The position numbers and the translations under genes were made by a program. A stretch of 64,000 nt of DNA from Candidatus Thermodiscus eudorianus. Its GTDB lineage: Archaea; Thermoproteota; Thermoprotei_A; Sulfolobales; Acidilobaceae. Each line of letters begins with the position of its first letter. The first letter of the stretch is position 1. Below the pieces are notes generated by a model, which saw only the letters and a list, made by a program, of their open reading frames with translations, ran no database searches and was not told where the DNA came from. The stretch spans positions 310,001 through 374,000 of the forward strand of contig WAOW01000005.1 of the NCBI GenBank assembly GCA_015521085.1, written 5' to 3'. Below are positions 1 to 9,003 of the stretch, in pieces.

Positions 1-212
1 TGCTGCAACTCTTCATAGACTACTACAAGAAGGCCCTGGAGCTGGTCGAGCACGGGATACCGGTGGCCAGGATAAGAGAGGCCATGGGTAGGCTGTACGT
101 TGAGATGGTAAAGGCGAAGTTCGAGGTACCCAACGACCAGTTGGAGAAGCTCGACGAGCTCAGAATGAAGGTCCTCAAGACACTGGACGAGGTGGAGGCC
201 CGGTCCGGGTAG
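1..212 (+). CDS. atpA: A-type ATP synthase subunit A, C-terminal end (partial)
   Basis: The first 212 bases are open in one frame, with the first full codon at position 3 and a TAG stop at 210-212. They encode about 69 residues of a mostly helical tail containing DYYKKALELVEHGIP, which fits the C-terminal helical domain of the catalytic A subunit of archaeal A-type ATP synthases. The catalytic P-loop region lies outside the window. The stop is 14 bases before the start of atpB, and the GAGGGGGTG segment after it can serve as the atpB ribosome binding site, so the two genes form an operon. Identification rests on the short tail plus the atpB neighbour. Confidence 0.88.
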   Translation, partial: LQLFIDYYKKALELVEHGIPVARIREAMGRLYVEMVKAKFEVPNDQLEKLDELRMKVLKTLDEVEARSG

Positions 213-226
213 AGGGGGTGTAAGGG

Positions 227-1624
227 ATGGCTTATGGAGTGAGGGAGTATACTAGGGTAAGGGAGATCAAGGGCCCCCTCCTAATAGTGGAGGGCGTCTC
301 AAACGTCGCCTACGATGAGATCGTGGAGGTCGAGCTGGCCAGCGGCGAGAAGAGGAGGGGCAGGGTACTAGACGTCCAGAGGGGAGTAGCCGTAGTACAG
401 GTATTCGAGGGGACAACGGGCATCACAACAACCGGGACCAGGGTGAGGTTCCTGGGGAGACCCCTTGAGATACCGGTAAGCGAGGACATGCTTGGCAGGA
501 TATTCAACGGCCTAGGAGAGCCGATCGACAACGGGCCCCCGATAGTGGCAGAGGACGAGAGAGACGTAAACGGTGCCCCACTGAACCCGAGCGAGAGGGC
601 CTATCCAGAGGACTTCATCCAGACCGGAGTAAGCGCGATAGACGGGATGAACACCCTGGTCAGGGGCCAGAAGCTACCGATATTCAGCGGCAGCGGCCTG
701 CCCCACAACGTGCTCGCAGCCCAAATAGCCAGGCAGGCAACCGTAAGGGGCGAGGCGGAAGAGTTCGCAGTAGTATTCGCAGCGATAGGAATAAAGTACG
801 ACGACTTCATATTCTTCAAGAAGTTCTTCGAGGAGACGGGCGCCCTAAACAGGGTAGCCATGTTCGTCAACCTAGCCGACGAGCCAGCTATGATTAGGCT
901 GGTGACGCCCAGGGCGGCCCTGACACTAGCCGAGTACCTGGCATACGAGAGGGACATGCACGTCCTAGTGATACTGACCGATATGACAAACTACGCAGAA
1001 GCCCTCAGAGAGATCTCTGCAGCGCGAGAGGAGGTACCTGGGAGGCAGGGATACCCGGGATACCTATACAGCGACCTCGCAAGCATCTACGAGAGGGCCG
1101 GCAGGGTCAAGGGCAAGAAGGGCAGTATAACCCAGATGCCCATACTCACGATGCCCAACGACGATATAACACACCCAATCCCCGACCTGACAGGCTACAT
1201 CACAGAGGGCCAGATAGTCCTCAGCAGGGAACTACACAACAGGGGAATCTACCCGCCGATAAACGTGCTCATGAGCCTCTCAAGACTCATGAAGGAGGGA
1301 ATAGGCCCCGGCAAGACGCGTGAGGACCACGCGGACGTGAGCAATCAGCTATACGCGGCGTACTCCAGGGGAGTAGAGCTCAGGAGCCTAGCAGCAGTGG
1401 TCGGAGAGGAGAGCCTAAGCCCGGTGGACAGGAAGTACCTGGAGTTCGCAGACCTATTCGAGCAGCGGTTCCTAAAGCAGGGAGAAAGGGAGAACAGGAC
1501 GCTGGAGCAGACGCTTGACATAGCATGGGAGATACTAGCCATACTACCGGAGGAGGAGCTGACCAACATAAAGGAGAAGTACATAAAGAAGTATCATCCA
1601 AAGTACAGGAGCCAACAGGCCTAG
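227..1624 (+). CDS. atpB: A-type ATP synthase subunit B
   Basis: This 465-residue protein is the non-catalytic regulatory B subunit of the archaeal ATP synthase A3B3 head. It has the family's usual length. The nucleotide-binding region reads [19 protein letters not shown] (residues 147-165) in place of a true Walker A motif, which is diagnostic of B rather than A subunits. Other family segments are [18 protein letters not shown] and the [12 protein letters not shown] stretch. The ATG at 227 is preceded by a strong purine-rich site. The gene directly follows atpA, but the D subunit that usually lies next is about 59 kb away at 61061-61711. Its stop overlaps the stop of the convergent thiolase gene by 4 bases. 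Confidence 0.97.
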   Translation: MAYGVREYTRVREIKGPLLIVEGVSNVAYDEIVEVELASGEKRRGRVLDVQRGVAVVQVFEGTTGITTTGTRVRFLGRPLEIPVSEDMLGRIFNGLGEPIDNGPPIVAEDERDVNGAPLNPSERAYPEDFIQTGVSAIDGMNTLVRGQKLPIFSGSGLPHNVLAAQIARQATVRGEAEEFAVVFAAIGIKYDDFIFFKKFFEETGALNRVAMFVNLADEPAMIRLVTPRAALTLAEYLAYERDMHVLVILTDMTNYAEALREISAAREEVPGRQGYPGYLYSDLASIYERAGRVKGKKGSITQMPILTMPNDDITHPIPDLTGYITEGQIVLSRELHNRGIYPPINVLMSLSRLMKEGIGPGKTREDHADVSNQLYAAYSRGVELRSLAAVVGEESLSPVDRKYLEFADLFEQRFLKQGERENRTLEQTLDIAWEILAILPEEELTNIKEKYIKKYHPKYRSQQA

Positions 1625-2583
1625 CCGAGACCCCTAACCATCTCCCTGATTCTTTCCCTCACCCTAGCGCCCAGAGCCTCGCCCTTCAACTTGAAGGTCA
1701 ACCTGCAGAGCGAGCAGATACCACTACTAGAGAGGAGGCCGCAGTACTTGCACCCCTCGACCCTAGCCTCAGCGGCCGGGTAGCTCGATATCCTCTCGGC
1801 CAGCTTGTTCAGGAAGCCTAGCTTGAGGCTGGGCTTCTCCTCCTCAAGCCTGTTCAAGTACTCCTTGACTCGGAAGTCCAGGCTCGTGAACCTAGCGTGG
1901 GGGCAGTCCCTGTGGAGGTAGGGTAGACCCTTGGCTATAACGTAGAGGAACGACTCCCTCTCGTACACATTGTAGAGGGGCCTTATGCGTGGAGCGGCTA
2001 GCCCCGGTATGCCCTCTGTACTAGGGCCTAGCTTCCTTATTGCGTCGAGCTCTTGAGCTAGAAAGTTCTTGACGGCGAGCGACGCTATGTCGTCGGCGTT
2101 ATGCCCTGTAGCCACCTTGGCGTCCAGCTCCACTCCTACGGCGTTATAGAGGTACCTCTTGACAGCGCCGCATATGCTGCAGGCCGGCCTCCTAAGCCTC
2201 ATAGACGCGCTGGGTATGGTGAAGTCCAGCTCCTCCTGCAGGCTAAACACTATTAAGGGCACGTCTAGGAGCCTGGCCAGCTCCTCCACGATCTTCCTGG
2301 ACCCCCTGCTGTAGTCGCCGATGCCCAGATCGACGTGGAAGGCTATGAGGTCGAACTCTATCTCTCCCCGGAGAGCCGCTAGCGTGGAGAGCAGGGTAGC
2401 ACTATCCTTACCCCCACTAACGGCGGCGACAACCCTATCCCCAGGCCTAACCAATCCATACCTCTTTACAGTCCTCTTAACCTTGGACTCCACGAACTCG
2501 GCATAGTGCGTGCTACAATAATGCCGCCTCTGGTATGGCACGTAGGCTATAGCAGGCCTTCCACACAAGCTGCATCTAGCCAC
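1621..2583 (-). CDS. ttuA: tRNA 2-thiolation enzyme of the TtuA/Ncs6 family
   Basis: This 320-residue N-type ATP pyrophosphatase adenylates a tRNA uridine carbonyl and inserts sulfur (s2T54 in thermophiles, or s2U34 in NcsA paralogues). The PP-loop SGGKDS is at residues 56-61. Two zinc-knuckle regions frame the protein: CSLC plus HYCSTH at the N-terminus and CKYC...CSLC at the C-terminus. C135, C138 (CSIC) and C227 (RDCPH) match the three cysteines that hold the [4Fe-4S] cluster in characterised TtuA. The start overlaps by 8 bases the upstream gene for a ubiquitin-like protein ending in GG, the expected sulfur donor, so the two are translationally coupled. Which uridine is modified cannot be told from sequence alone. 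Confidence 0.9.
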   Translation of the reverse strand: MARCSLCGRPAIAYVPYQRRHYCSTHYAEFVESKVKRTVKRYGLVRPGDRVVAAVSGGKDSATLLSTLAALRGEIEFDLIAFHVDLGIGDYSRGSRKIVEELARLLDVPLIVFSLQEELDFTIPSASMRLRRPACSICGAVKRYLYNAVGVELDAKVATGHNADDIASLAVKNFLAQELDAIRKLGPSTEGIPGLAAPRIRPLYNVYERESFLYVIAKGLPYLHRDCPHARFTSLDFRVKEYLNRLEEEKPSLKLGFLNKLAERISSYPAAEARVEGCKYCGLLSSSGICSLCRLTFKLKGEALGARVRERIREMVRGLG

Positions 2584-2782
2584 CGCTAATCACTCTCACA
2601 AGCACGACCTCCTCCCCCTCAACCTCCTCGTCCTCGGGCAGGGGCGATCCATCGACCAGGACGATATAGGACTCACGCGACAGCCCTAGCTCTCTAAGTA
2701 TCCTCTCACCGGTAACCCTGCCCTCCAACTCCAGCGAAACCACCTTGTTGCCAGGCAGTATCCTAACTCGCACCCTAGCCAC
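2576..2782 (-). CDS. MoaD/ThiS-like ubiquitin-fold sulfur carrier
   Basis: This is a 68-residue beta-grasp protein ending in VRVISGG. The terminal di-glycine is the hallmark of MoaD, ThiS, TtuB and archaeal SAMP proteins, which are adenylated and thiocarboxylated at that glycine. Internal segments ERILRELGLSRESYIVLVDG and LPEDEEVEGEEVVLVRV fit the ThiS/TtuB pattern. It overlaps the TtuA-like gene by 8 bases, which argues that it carries sulfur for tRNA thiolation. A dual role in molybdopterin synthesis or as a protein modifier remains possible. No E1-like activating enzyme is encoded nearby. Confidence 0.88.
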   Translation of the reverse strand: MARVRVRILPGNKVVSLELEGRVTGERILRELGLSRESYIVLVDGSPLPEDEEVEGEEVVLVRVISGG

Positions 2783-2891
2783 CTAAACCACACCCCCGGC
2801 AGAGGGACCCCCAGGCCTCCCGTGATCTCCCTATGCATACATCTATAAGCGCCTATAACGGTCAAGTAGCCAAGCGGGGTGTATTAAGGAG

Positions 2892-3497
2892 ATGTATAAG
2901 CCCTATAGAGGGTCCCTAGCCCCGGCGATCCTAGCAATGACGGTCCTAGCCCTCGCAACCGCAACTCCCCTGATAGCGCATGGGGGCTCGACGTGTAAGT
3001 ACTACTTCGTGATATACGGGCAAGACTGGTGCCCCCACTGTCAGAGGATGGAGAAGTTTGTCAAGGAGACGTATGGCGAGCAGTGCCTGGAGTTCCGCGA
3101 CCTTGACGTCCCCAAGTGGAACGGTAACTTTACCATGATTATAAAGAGGTTGAACAACGTCTACAACGTGCCCATACAGCCCGCGTTCCCACTAACCGGT
3201 ATATGGAAGGATGGAAGGCTAAGGGCCATAGTCCTGGGCGAGGTTACCAAGCCCGACTCGATCGACTACATAGTACAGCGAGCCGACAAAGAGGGGAAGA
3301 ACTGGGTTGTAGTCTTCCTTGGAAGCAAGGCCTATGCTATAAAACCGGGAGAACAGATAATAGAGGCGTTCAAACCCCTAGGAAACAACACCAGCACCCC
3401 TCAGGCCGGCGGGGGTGTTAACAAGACGCTCTTATACGCGGGCATAGCGCTACTAGCCGTTGGAGTGGCTGGCGTGGTGTTGCTAGCCAGGAGGTAG
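2892..3497 (+). CDS. Secreted, membrane-anchored thioredoxin-fold protein (CPHC)
   Basis: This 201-residue protein begins with a hydrophobic export signal (about residues 9-29), followed by a thioredoxin-like domain with the active site WCPHC (C47-C50), as in DsbA-type oxidoreductases. A threonine/glycine-rich linker leads to a C-terminal membrane helix (about 180-198) and a basic tail, so the domain should face the outside. A TATA-like CTATAAG lies near 2841, and AAGGAG sits just before the ATG at 2892. It may form or isomerise disulfides in exported proteins, or reduce apocytochrome cysteines for the ccm system about 13 kb away. The substrate is inferred only. Confidence 0.75.
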   Translation: MYKPYRGSLAPAILAMTVLALATATPLIAHGGSTCKYYFVIYGQDWCPHCQRMEKFVKETYGEQCLEFRDLDVPKWNGNFTMIIKRLNNVYNVPIQPAFPLTGIWKDGRLRAIVLGEVTKPDSIDYIVQRADKEGKNWVVVFLGSKAYAIKPGEQIIEAFKPLGNNTSTPQAGGGVNKTLLYAGIALLAVGVAGVVLLARR

Positions 3498-3512
3498 ACG
3501 CGGGCCTGGAAA

Positions 3513-5414
3513 CTAGGCCAGTTCCAGGAGCTCGCTCGCCATTCTCAGGCTGCGCTTGCCGACCTCCTCCAAAACCCCACGGAGTTCCCCGTCGCTGTAG
3601 CCGCAGGTACGGCTAGCAACCTCATAGTCTTCGCGTAGCAGCTTGCCCCTCCTAGTATACCAGCCTGGGGTTGGGGGCTCCATTTTGAGGTCGGGGACTA
3701 CGATTACAAACTTCGAGTAGCTGGTTCCCGCGATCTTGTCCACTACCTTGGCTTCCGGCGCCTTGGATAGCTCGTGTGGCTCTAGGGGGTTTCTCCTCCT
3801 GAACACGTATATCTTGTCTCTGCCCTCGCTCTTGTAGGGGACGTATCTGTTCCAGCCAATTATGAAGAGGGGGTCGATACACCTCTCTAGTATGTTCTTG
3901 GCCACCGCGTTCACCTCCTGTGGGCTTCCCTTCAACCTCTCTATCACCGTGGTAGCTCTCTCGTCGGCGAGGATGATGCCATGCCAGTGCCTCCTATAGA
4001 TTAGGCCCCTAGCCGCTAGGACTAGGCTTGCGCACGCGTTCCTAAACCACCCGCGCTGGGATTCCCTAGCTGAGGCGTCGGCTTTCCACAGGATGTAGTC
4101 TAGTAGGTCTCTGGCCCTTCCTAAGCCCAGCCTTGTAACCAACTCCATAACCGGTGTATCGGTCAGGTATGCGAGGTCCCTCTCCATGTCACGGTACTCT
4201 CCTCCTATTAAAGGCCGGGCTCTCGCTGGCAGGTTTGCCAGTGCTTCGAGGACGGGATACTTCTCCAGCAGGTCTCTAGCCCGCTCCTCGCCATCCTCCA
4301 GGTCTTTCAGCAGGTAGCGGCCAATGGAGTATAGGAGTGCTAGTGTGCGTGACGCCATGTTGGAGTAGATCATTGATATATCGTGGAGGTACACGTCTCC
4401 ATACATGTATATCCTGGAGAGGAGTATGTTCTCGACAACAGACACCCCCTTATCCAGCACGCCCAGCCCAATGCTGACCCTATACTCCTCGCCGCTGAGG
4501 CTAGAGGTTATCCGGGGGACGACCGTCAAGACAGAGTAATACCTGTTGATGTCCCAAACGCCACTCCTGCTACCAGTATGCACAGTGTCCCGCAGAATGT
4601 AGTCGGCCCTGTCAACATCAATGGGCCCACTCAACAGGCTGGCTATAATGCACTCGGCCACCCTCTCAACATTACCGCGGTCGGCCTCGTACTCGGGGAG
4701 CAGTTTCCCCGCATCGGTTCTCCGGAACATCACCGGCTCGCAGCCAGAGCTCCAGGAATCCTTGTTATAGGCCTTATCAAGTATCGCGGCTACCCTCTTC
4801 AAGTCAACACTCTCACAGGCATACCTAACCTCGGGGCACCTGCCCTTATCTATACAGTCGGCCCTCGAAGCGACTAGGCTCAGCCCGAGGCTCTCGTGGT
4901 CGAAGCCCTCTATCGACAGCTCGCTTACAGTCACCTCCCGGTCGGGGCTGAAGTAGAGGAGGGGATCCCTCAGGGCATCCTCGCCCGGATGGCTAAGTGC
5001 TATGTGCCCCGAGTCGTGGTAGAGGGCTGCCGTCACAGCAACCGGGGTTAGCTCGACTAGCTTCACGGCTAGCTCCTTTAGGAAGCTGGCCAGCCCCTTT
5101 GCTAGAGCCTCAAGCGCGGGATCCTTCCGGTATTTCTCCAGGCTGGGTACCACGTGCTCCTGTATGTTTCTAGCCAGGTGTTCTATAGCCATCTTCATCA
5201 CATGGGCTACTCCGAGGCTGTGCTCGAACCTGTTGTGGACCGCTCCGGGATAGACTAGGTGGGCTAGGCTCAGCTGCTTTATGTCCCTGAGCCTCTGTAT
5301 TGTGAGCGTGTCGACGGCCGTGTCGAAGAAGTCCGAGGGTAGCTCTACGAATTGGTGGACCACGTCCTTCACTATCTTCGTCCTGTACCTGCACTTCTCC
5401 CTATTGTTGGCCAA
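3513..5414 (-). CDS. HD-domain phosphohydrolase (dGTPase/SAMHD1-like)
   Basis: This is a 633-residue HD-superfamily metal-dependent phosphohydrolase. The N-terminal part carries the family signature RLRDIKQLSLAHLVYPGAVH followed by NRFEHSLGV (first histidine H65). The HD pair lies in LYHDSGH (H133, D134), and a later DVDRADYILRD segment supplies the last aspartate. This is the arrangement of dNTP triphosphohydrolases and related archaeal HD proteins. The C-terminal 300 residues are family-specific and not recognised. The gene is transcribed away from the neighbouring 93-residue ORF across a region that holds a 14-bp inverted repeat. Nucleotide specificity is unknown. Confidence 0.85.
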   Translation of the reverse strand: MANNREKCRYRTKIVKDVVHQFVELPSDFFDTAVDTLTIQRLRDIKQLSLAHLVYPGAVHNRFEHSLGVAHVMKMAIEHLARNIQEHVVPSLEKYRKDPALEALAKGLASFLKELAVKLVELTPVAVTAALYHDSGHIALSHPGEDALRDPLLYFSPDREVTVSELSIEGFDHESLGLSLVASRADCIDKGRCPEVRYACESVDLKRVAAILDKAYNKDSWSSGCEPVMFRRTDAGKLLPEYEADRGNVERVAECIIASLLSGPIDVDRADYILRDTVHTGSRSGVWDINRYYSVLTVVPRITSSLSGEEYRVSIGLGVLDKGVSVVENILLSRIYMYGDVYLHDISMIYSNMASRTLALLYSIGRYLLKDLEDGEERARDLLEKYPVLEALANLPARARPLIGGEYRDMERDLAYLTDTPVMELVTRLGLGRARDLLDYILWKADASARESQRGWFRNACASLVLAARGLIYRRHWHGIILADERATTVIERLKGSPQEVNAVAKNILERCIDPLFIIGWNRYVPYKSEGRDKIYVFRRRNPLEPHELSKAPEAKVVDKIAGTSYSKFVIVVPDLKMEPPTPGWYTRRGKLLREDYEVASRTCGYSDGELRGVLEEVGKRSLRMASELLELA

Positions 5415-5444
5415 CGCCCCTGTACACCCGGTTTAAGCCTCCAA

Positions 5445-5557
5445 GTGTATTCGTGGAGTTGCTCCTCCAAGTCCCCAGATACCATAGTATAAGCTTCATG
5501 AATTATATCAGTTACTAGCGTATTCACATCGTATTATCGAGCCCTCCACGAATACAC
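5445..5557. repeat. 14-bp perfect inverted repeat enclosing 85 bp
   Basis: GTGTATTCGTGGAG at 5445-5458 is repeated as its exact reverse complement at 5544-5557. The 85 bases between are AT-rich and contain TATA-like stretches. The block sits between two divergent genes, which suggests either paired operator half-sites controlling both or the termini of a 113-bp miniature mobile element. No convincing target-site duplication is visible outside the arms. Confidence 0.8.
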
Positions 5558-5635
5558 CCCAGGCGGATCCTACTATACATCCACTGGGGAGGGACCCCCG
5601 CGCCTATAGACAGGGACGCTAAGAGGGGTACAGGA

Positions 5636-5917
5636 GTGGAGGAGTGGATAAAGAGGTGCAGCCTCTCGCCGCTAGCATTAGTACTAGGCATCCTGTGGAG
5701 GGGACCCTCAACACTAGACCAGCTACGCGATACCGCGAAGAAACTATACCGGGGGAGCCCTAGGTGCTGGAACCCTAAAACCCTAGACGACGTAGTAGCG
5801 GCCCTGATTGACTATGGGCTAGTAGCCAGGGACGGTGGAGGGTCCCTCAAGCTAGAGAAGCAGAGGCTGCACCCGGTGACCAGGACCATAGCTGAGAAGG
5901 CCAGCCAACTAATCTAG
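5636..5917 (+). CDS. Small winged-helix-like protein of unknown function
   Basis: This is a 93-residue ORF with a GTG start at 5636 preceded by GGGGTACAGGA. The pattern of helices with ALIDYGLVARDGGGSLKLEK resembles the recognition helix and wing of small archaeal helix-turn-helix proteins, but no specific family is recognised. It lies downstream of the 5445-5557 inverted repeat, which could be its own operator if it is a regulator. An exact GAGGGTCCCTC copy is inside the gene (5838-5848), encoding G-G-S-L. The downstream 107-residue gene converges on it with only a 3-base gap. Confidence 0.6.
   Translation: MEEWIKRCSLSPLALVLGILWRGPSTLDQLRDTAKKLYRGSPRCWNPKTLDDVVAALIDYGLVARDGGGSLKLEKQRLHPVTRTIAEKASQLI
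5838..5848. repeat. GAGGGWCCCTC palindrome (T centre), in CDS
   Basis: Exact copy inside the 93-residue gene, read in the Gly-Gly-Ser-Leu frame. Confidence 0.9.
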
Positions 5918-5920
5918 CCG

Positions 5921-6244
5921 CTAAATCCTCTCGACTACGAACACCCACCCAGGCAGGCTACCCTTATTCATCCTCTCAACACTGGAAACCCACTCGTCAA
6001 CGCTACCATACCCGCTGATGGATACGAGCTCCTCTAGAACCTGGTAGTTGACCTTCCACTGCCCACGCACAACCCCCTCAACCCACCTAGCCGACTCCTC
6101 TACCCACACCCTAACCCGGGTGCCGGGCTCTGGGGCGTACCTCCAGATCAATGCAACCCTACCGTTCTCCTCCAAGAACCTACCAGAGGGACCCTCTACA
6201 AGCCTAAGTATCAGGGGGCCAGGCACCCTGCACACCTCCTCCAA
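5921..6244 (-). CDS. Hypothetical protein, PUA/ASCH-like features
   Basis: This 107-residue protein has a beta-rich N-terminal half (LILRLVEGPSGRFLEE, TRVRVWVEE) and ends with VDEWVSSVERMNKGSLPGWVFVVERI, a closing pattern reminiscent of small archaeal PUA or ASCH-type RNA-binding domains. That resemblance is weak and the function is unknown. It is convergent with the 93-residue gene. A GAGGGACCCTC palindrome copy (6186-6196) encodes E-G-P-S within it. The ATG at 6244 is the only plausible start. Confidence 0.6.
   Translation of the reverse strand: MEEVCRVPGPLILRLVEGPSGRFLEENGRVALIWRYAPEPGTRVRVWVEESARWVEGVVRGQWKVNYQVLEELVSISGYGSVDEWVSSVERMNKGSLPGWVFVVERI
6186..6196. repeat. GAGGGWCCCTC palindrome (A centre), in CDS
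   Basis: Exact copy, symmetric out to 13 bases (AGAGGGACCCTCT). Read in the Glu-Gly-Pro-Ser frame of the 107-residue gene on the minus strand. Confidence 0.9.
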
Positions 6245-6307
6245 GGGACGCTCTAGGAACCCTCGACAAGGAATAAAGCTTAAGCCCAGACGCGCATCAA
6301 CGAGCCA

Positions 6308-7210
6308 CTAGAACACTCCCCGCGTCCCACCCTCCAGGAGCCGCGCCATGATGAATGCTACGAGCACCGCGCTGATAGACACCGCTAGTCCTGCTGGCGG
6401 GGTTAGGAGCCTGTCCCCGTATACTAAAACCGAGAAGGAGCCCGCGATCCCGTTGATGACGCCATGCCCTATAGCCGCTGCATAGACCGAGCCAGACCTG
6501 GCCCTCAGGATCAGCAGGACTGATCCAAAGGAGACAGTGAATAATGTGAAGACTAGTAGAGCAGGCACTCCACCAGAGGATCCACCACAGCCGCCTGGGA
6601 GGGGGATCCTAAAGTCGTAGCCATAGTATATTAGGGGGGCGTGCCAGAGCCCCCACAATACACCTATGACGATGGCCTTACCGGTTAATCCGATTCTATC
6701 GTCTATTGCCTCGACTAGGTATCCCCGCCAGCCTATCTCCTCGCCTAGAGCTACTGCGGCGTTGATCGTGGCCCCTGCTACCACGCCGAGCGGTATGGTT
6801 AGTAGTATGAGTGTGTAGGGGGTCCCCTGGAGGCCTTTGCACGGCCCTAGCCTGCCCCCTAGGCCTAGTGCTATTGGTATCGAGAGGGTGTAGACTGCTA
6901 GCGGGGCTAAGGCCGCCGCTACTATATACCTCGCCTCTATGCCCTTCAACCCGACTAGGCTCTTCACGGCCTCTATGCTCCTTACTCCTTCCGCGTAGAG
7001 GGCTAGGAGCGTGCCTGTTGCTGGAAGCCACATTCTAGCCACTAGTACTGGTAGTAGCTTTAACTGCGTCGTGATGTGTGTCGTTGTGGCCTCGTTTGTC
7101 ATGGCCTCTTTTAGCGGTTCTAGTATGTATGCGTAGTCTAGGAGGAATGCGGGTATGAAGGCTACTGCCAGGTATATCAGTAGACCGGTCTTCCTTCTTG
7201 TGATATGCAT
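6308..7210 (-). CDS. CPBP-family intramembrane metalloprotease (CAAX-protease-like)
   Basis: This is a 300-residue multi-pass membrane protein with about eight hydrophobic segments. The active-site motif is ALGEEIGWRGYLVEA (about residue 152), followed by LWGLWHAPLIYYG (about 185) and a third motif with AAAIGHGVIN. These are the glutamate and histidine motifs of the CPBP/Abi family, which includes eukaryotic Rce1 and bacterial protease-like bacteriocin self-immunity proteins. The substrate is unknown. Because three proteins in this window carry PEP-CTERM-like tails, note that this is not an exosortase or archaeosortase: it lacks their Cys-Arg-His motifs. Confidence 0.88.
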   Translation of the reverse strand: MHITRRKTGLLIYLAVAFIPAFLLDYAYILEPLKEAMTNEATTTHITTQLKLLPVLVARMWLPATGTLLALYAEGVRSIEAVKSLVGLKGIEARYIVAAALAPLAVYTLSIPIALGLGGRLGPCKGLQGTPYTLILLTIPLGVVAGATINAAVALGEEIGWRGYLVEAIDDRIGLTGKAIVIGVLWGLWHAPLIYYGYDFRIPLPGGCGGSSGGVPALLVFTLFTVSFGSVLLILRARSGSVYAAAIGHGVINGIAGSFSVLVYGDRLLTPPAGLAVSISAVLVAFIMARLLEGGTRGVF

Positions 7211-7318
7211 ATCAGTACCCCGGGATTCGAGGTATTAGTCATGTAATTGTAGTACTTGATCTAAAGATATAAATGTTGGGTCGAGACAGATATGTAAGGA
7301 CATGATACCAGAAGGGGG

Positions 7319-7894
7319 ATGGCCACATTGCAATCCACAGCTCTACTCGTAAGTGGCACCGACCTGGTGAAGATCGAGCTGGCCAGCAAGCTCATACTAG
7401 GAGTCCTAGCTCTCCTATGGATATCCGTAATCATAGGAGTCAAGGTCAGGAGGATTGGCAGGGCCAAGCGCATCCTAGCTATACTCTTCGCGGTCATCGC
7501 GACTCTAACGGTCATGGGCGGGCTGATATACATATTTAGGCCCGGGACCCAGTACGGGGTTTGGATCGAGGACGACGAGGTCCTAGTCAGATTCTATGCG
7601 GACGGAACCGTCGCCTACAACATCTGCGACTCCAACATAACGCTCCTGCCAGTAGACAGCGTAGACAAGCTACTCTCCATAAGGACAAACGGCATAGCAG
7701 ACCCGTCGACAGGCCTCTACGCGGGATACTTCAAGGCGAGCAACGGACTGGAAGCCTATGTACTCGTACACAAAGCCGCCACAGACCATGTACTAGCCAT
7801 ATCCAACGGCGACACCATGGCCCTCATAGGCCTAAAGGGGGTCGAAGACATCTACAGGGAACTAGCCCTAGTCCAAGACAACTCATGCCGCTAG
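7319..7894 (+). CDS. Membrane-anchored protein of unknown function
   Basis: This 191-residue protein starts at the ATG at 7319, with AGAAGGGGG immediately upstream and a TATA-like AGATATAAAT near 7265. Two hydrophobic helices (about residues 23-41 and 56-75) separated by a basic loop RRIGRAKR are followed by a soluble domain of about 115 residues beginning YGVWIEDDEVLVRF. No family is recognised. The soluble part is compact and beta-rich, possibly extracytoplasmic. An 11-bp GAGGGACCCTC copy lies in the gap after the stop. Confidence 0.6.
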   Translation: MATLQSTALLVSGTDLVKIELASKLILGVLALLWISVIIGVKVRRIGRAKRILAILFAVIATLTVMGGLIYIFRPGTQYGVWIEDDEVLVRFYADGTVAYNICDSNITLLPVDSVDKLLSIRTNGIADPSTGLYAGYFKASNGLEAYVLVHKAATDHVLAISNGDTMALIGLKGVEDIYRELALVQDNSCR

Positions 7895-7903
7895 CCGCCG
7901 AGA

Positions 7904-7914
7904 GAGGGACCCTC
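7904..7914. repeat. GAGGGWCCCTC palindrome (A centre), intergenic
   Basis: Exact copy 10 bases after the stop of the 191-residue membrane protein gene. Confidence 0.9.
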
Positions 7915-8001
7915 CCTGGACCCCCGAGGCGGCGGGCCAGTACTGTAAGGGTAGCATTAAATAACGCCCCCAGATGAAGGGCTAGGGAGTGGCTGGAGAC
8001 G

Positions 8002-9003
8002 TTGATCCCGGCAATCCACATCAAGATACGGAGGATAATACACAGGCTCGCCAGGAGGAGGTTCCTACTCCTACTAATAGTCTTCGCCATCCTATGGGTC
8101 TCCAGCGCCACACTATTCTACAGGTATGAGAGGGTTAACGGGGTAGACTTCGCCACGAGCCTCTACTGGGCCTTGATAACAATGGCCACAGTTGGCTACG
8201 GGGACGTAGTCCCCTCGACCAGTATGGGCAGGGTCGTTGCTAGCGTCGCGGCCGTGTTCGGGATAGCGGTGTATACGCTCTTCATATCTACCTTGGCGGA
8301 TTACTTCATGGAGGCAACGGTGAAGGCCGCGATGGGGCTTGGGATACTGCATGGTAAGAGGATTATAGTCATCGGGGAGGGACCCGTCTGCGACGAGGCG
8401 GTTAGGGAGCTTGTGGCCAATGGCTTGAGGAACCAGGTTGGATGGCTGATGGAGAACCAGCCGAAGACGAGGCCCCCGGTAGACTATATCGTTGGTGGGC
8501 TTGACGAGGAGGACTTGAAGAGGGCTGGCGTCGAGGGGGCCGATTATGTGCTAGTCTGCTACAACGACGATAGCAAGGCCATCCACGCGGCGGCCCTGGT
8601 CAAGGGCATGAACCCGAGGGCCAACCTAACGGTCTTGGCTAAGGACGAGGCGACCATAAGGATACTGAGGCAGATGAAGGTAGACAACATAGTGCCCATG
8701 GCGGTACTAGGCAGGCTACTGGCGAGCGCCACCTTCGAGCCCTCAGTGACGACATTCCTAAGCGACGCGACGACGGCCAAGGGGGGAATAGACCTCGCGG
8801 AATACAGTGCTAAGGGCAAGACCGTGAGGGAGGTCGAGGAGGAGACAGGCTACAGGGTGGTAGCCCTAATCGACGACAAGGGCAGAATAAGGCTCCCAAA
8901 GCCGGAGGCGAGAATCAAGGAGACCGAGAAGATAGTGGTACTGAGGGAGACCAGGGGAAACGAGGAGGTAGAGGGTGGAGACCGAGGACGAGGCACTGGC
9001 TAG
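8002..9003 (+). CDS. Two-helix potassium channel with RCK (TrkA-N-like) domain
   Basis: This 333-residue protein starts with TTG. A first membrane helix (about residues 13-32) is followed by the pore loop with the K+ selectivity filter TVGYGD, a second helix (about 75-98) and a Rossmann-type RCK domain starting GKRIIVIGEGPVCDEA. The layout matches MthK-type ligand-gated channels. The usual GxGxxG dinucleotide loop is altered to GEGPVC, so the regulatory ligand may not be NAD(H). The coding end overlaps the downstream zinc peptidase gene by 29 bases, implying coupled translation. Confidence 0.9.
   Translation: MIPAIHIKIRRIIHRLARRRFLLLLIVFAILWVSSATLFYRYERVNGVDFATSLYWALITMATVGYGDVVPSTSMGRVVASVAAVFGIAVYTLFISTLADYFMEATVKAAMGLGILHGKRIIVIGEGPVCDEAVRELVANGLRNQVGWLMENQPKTRPPVDYIVGGLDEEDLKRAGVEGADYVLVCYNDDSKAIHAAALVKGMNPRANLTVLAKDEATIRILRQMKVDNIVPMAVLGRLLASATFEPSVTTFLSDATTAKGGIDLAEYSAKGKTVREVEEETGYRVVALIDDKGRIRLPKPEARIKETEKIVVLRETRGNEEVEGGDRGRGTG

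Noticed and set aside
6308-7210. Archaeosortase for the VPEP-tailed proteins
   Set aside because: The motifs (EExxWRG, WHxxxY) are those of CPBP proteases. The Cys, Arg and His motifs of exosortases are absent.
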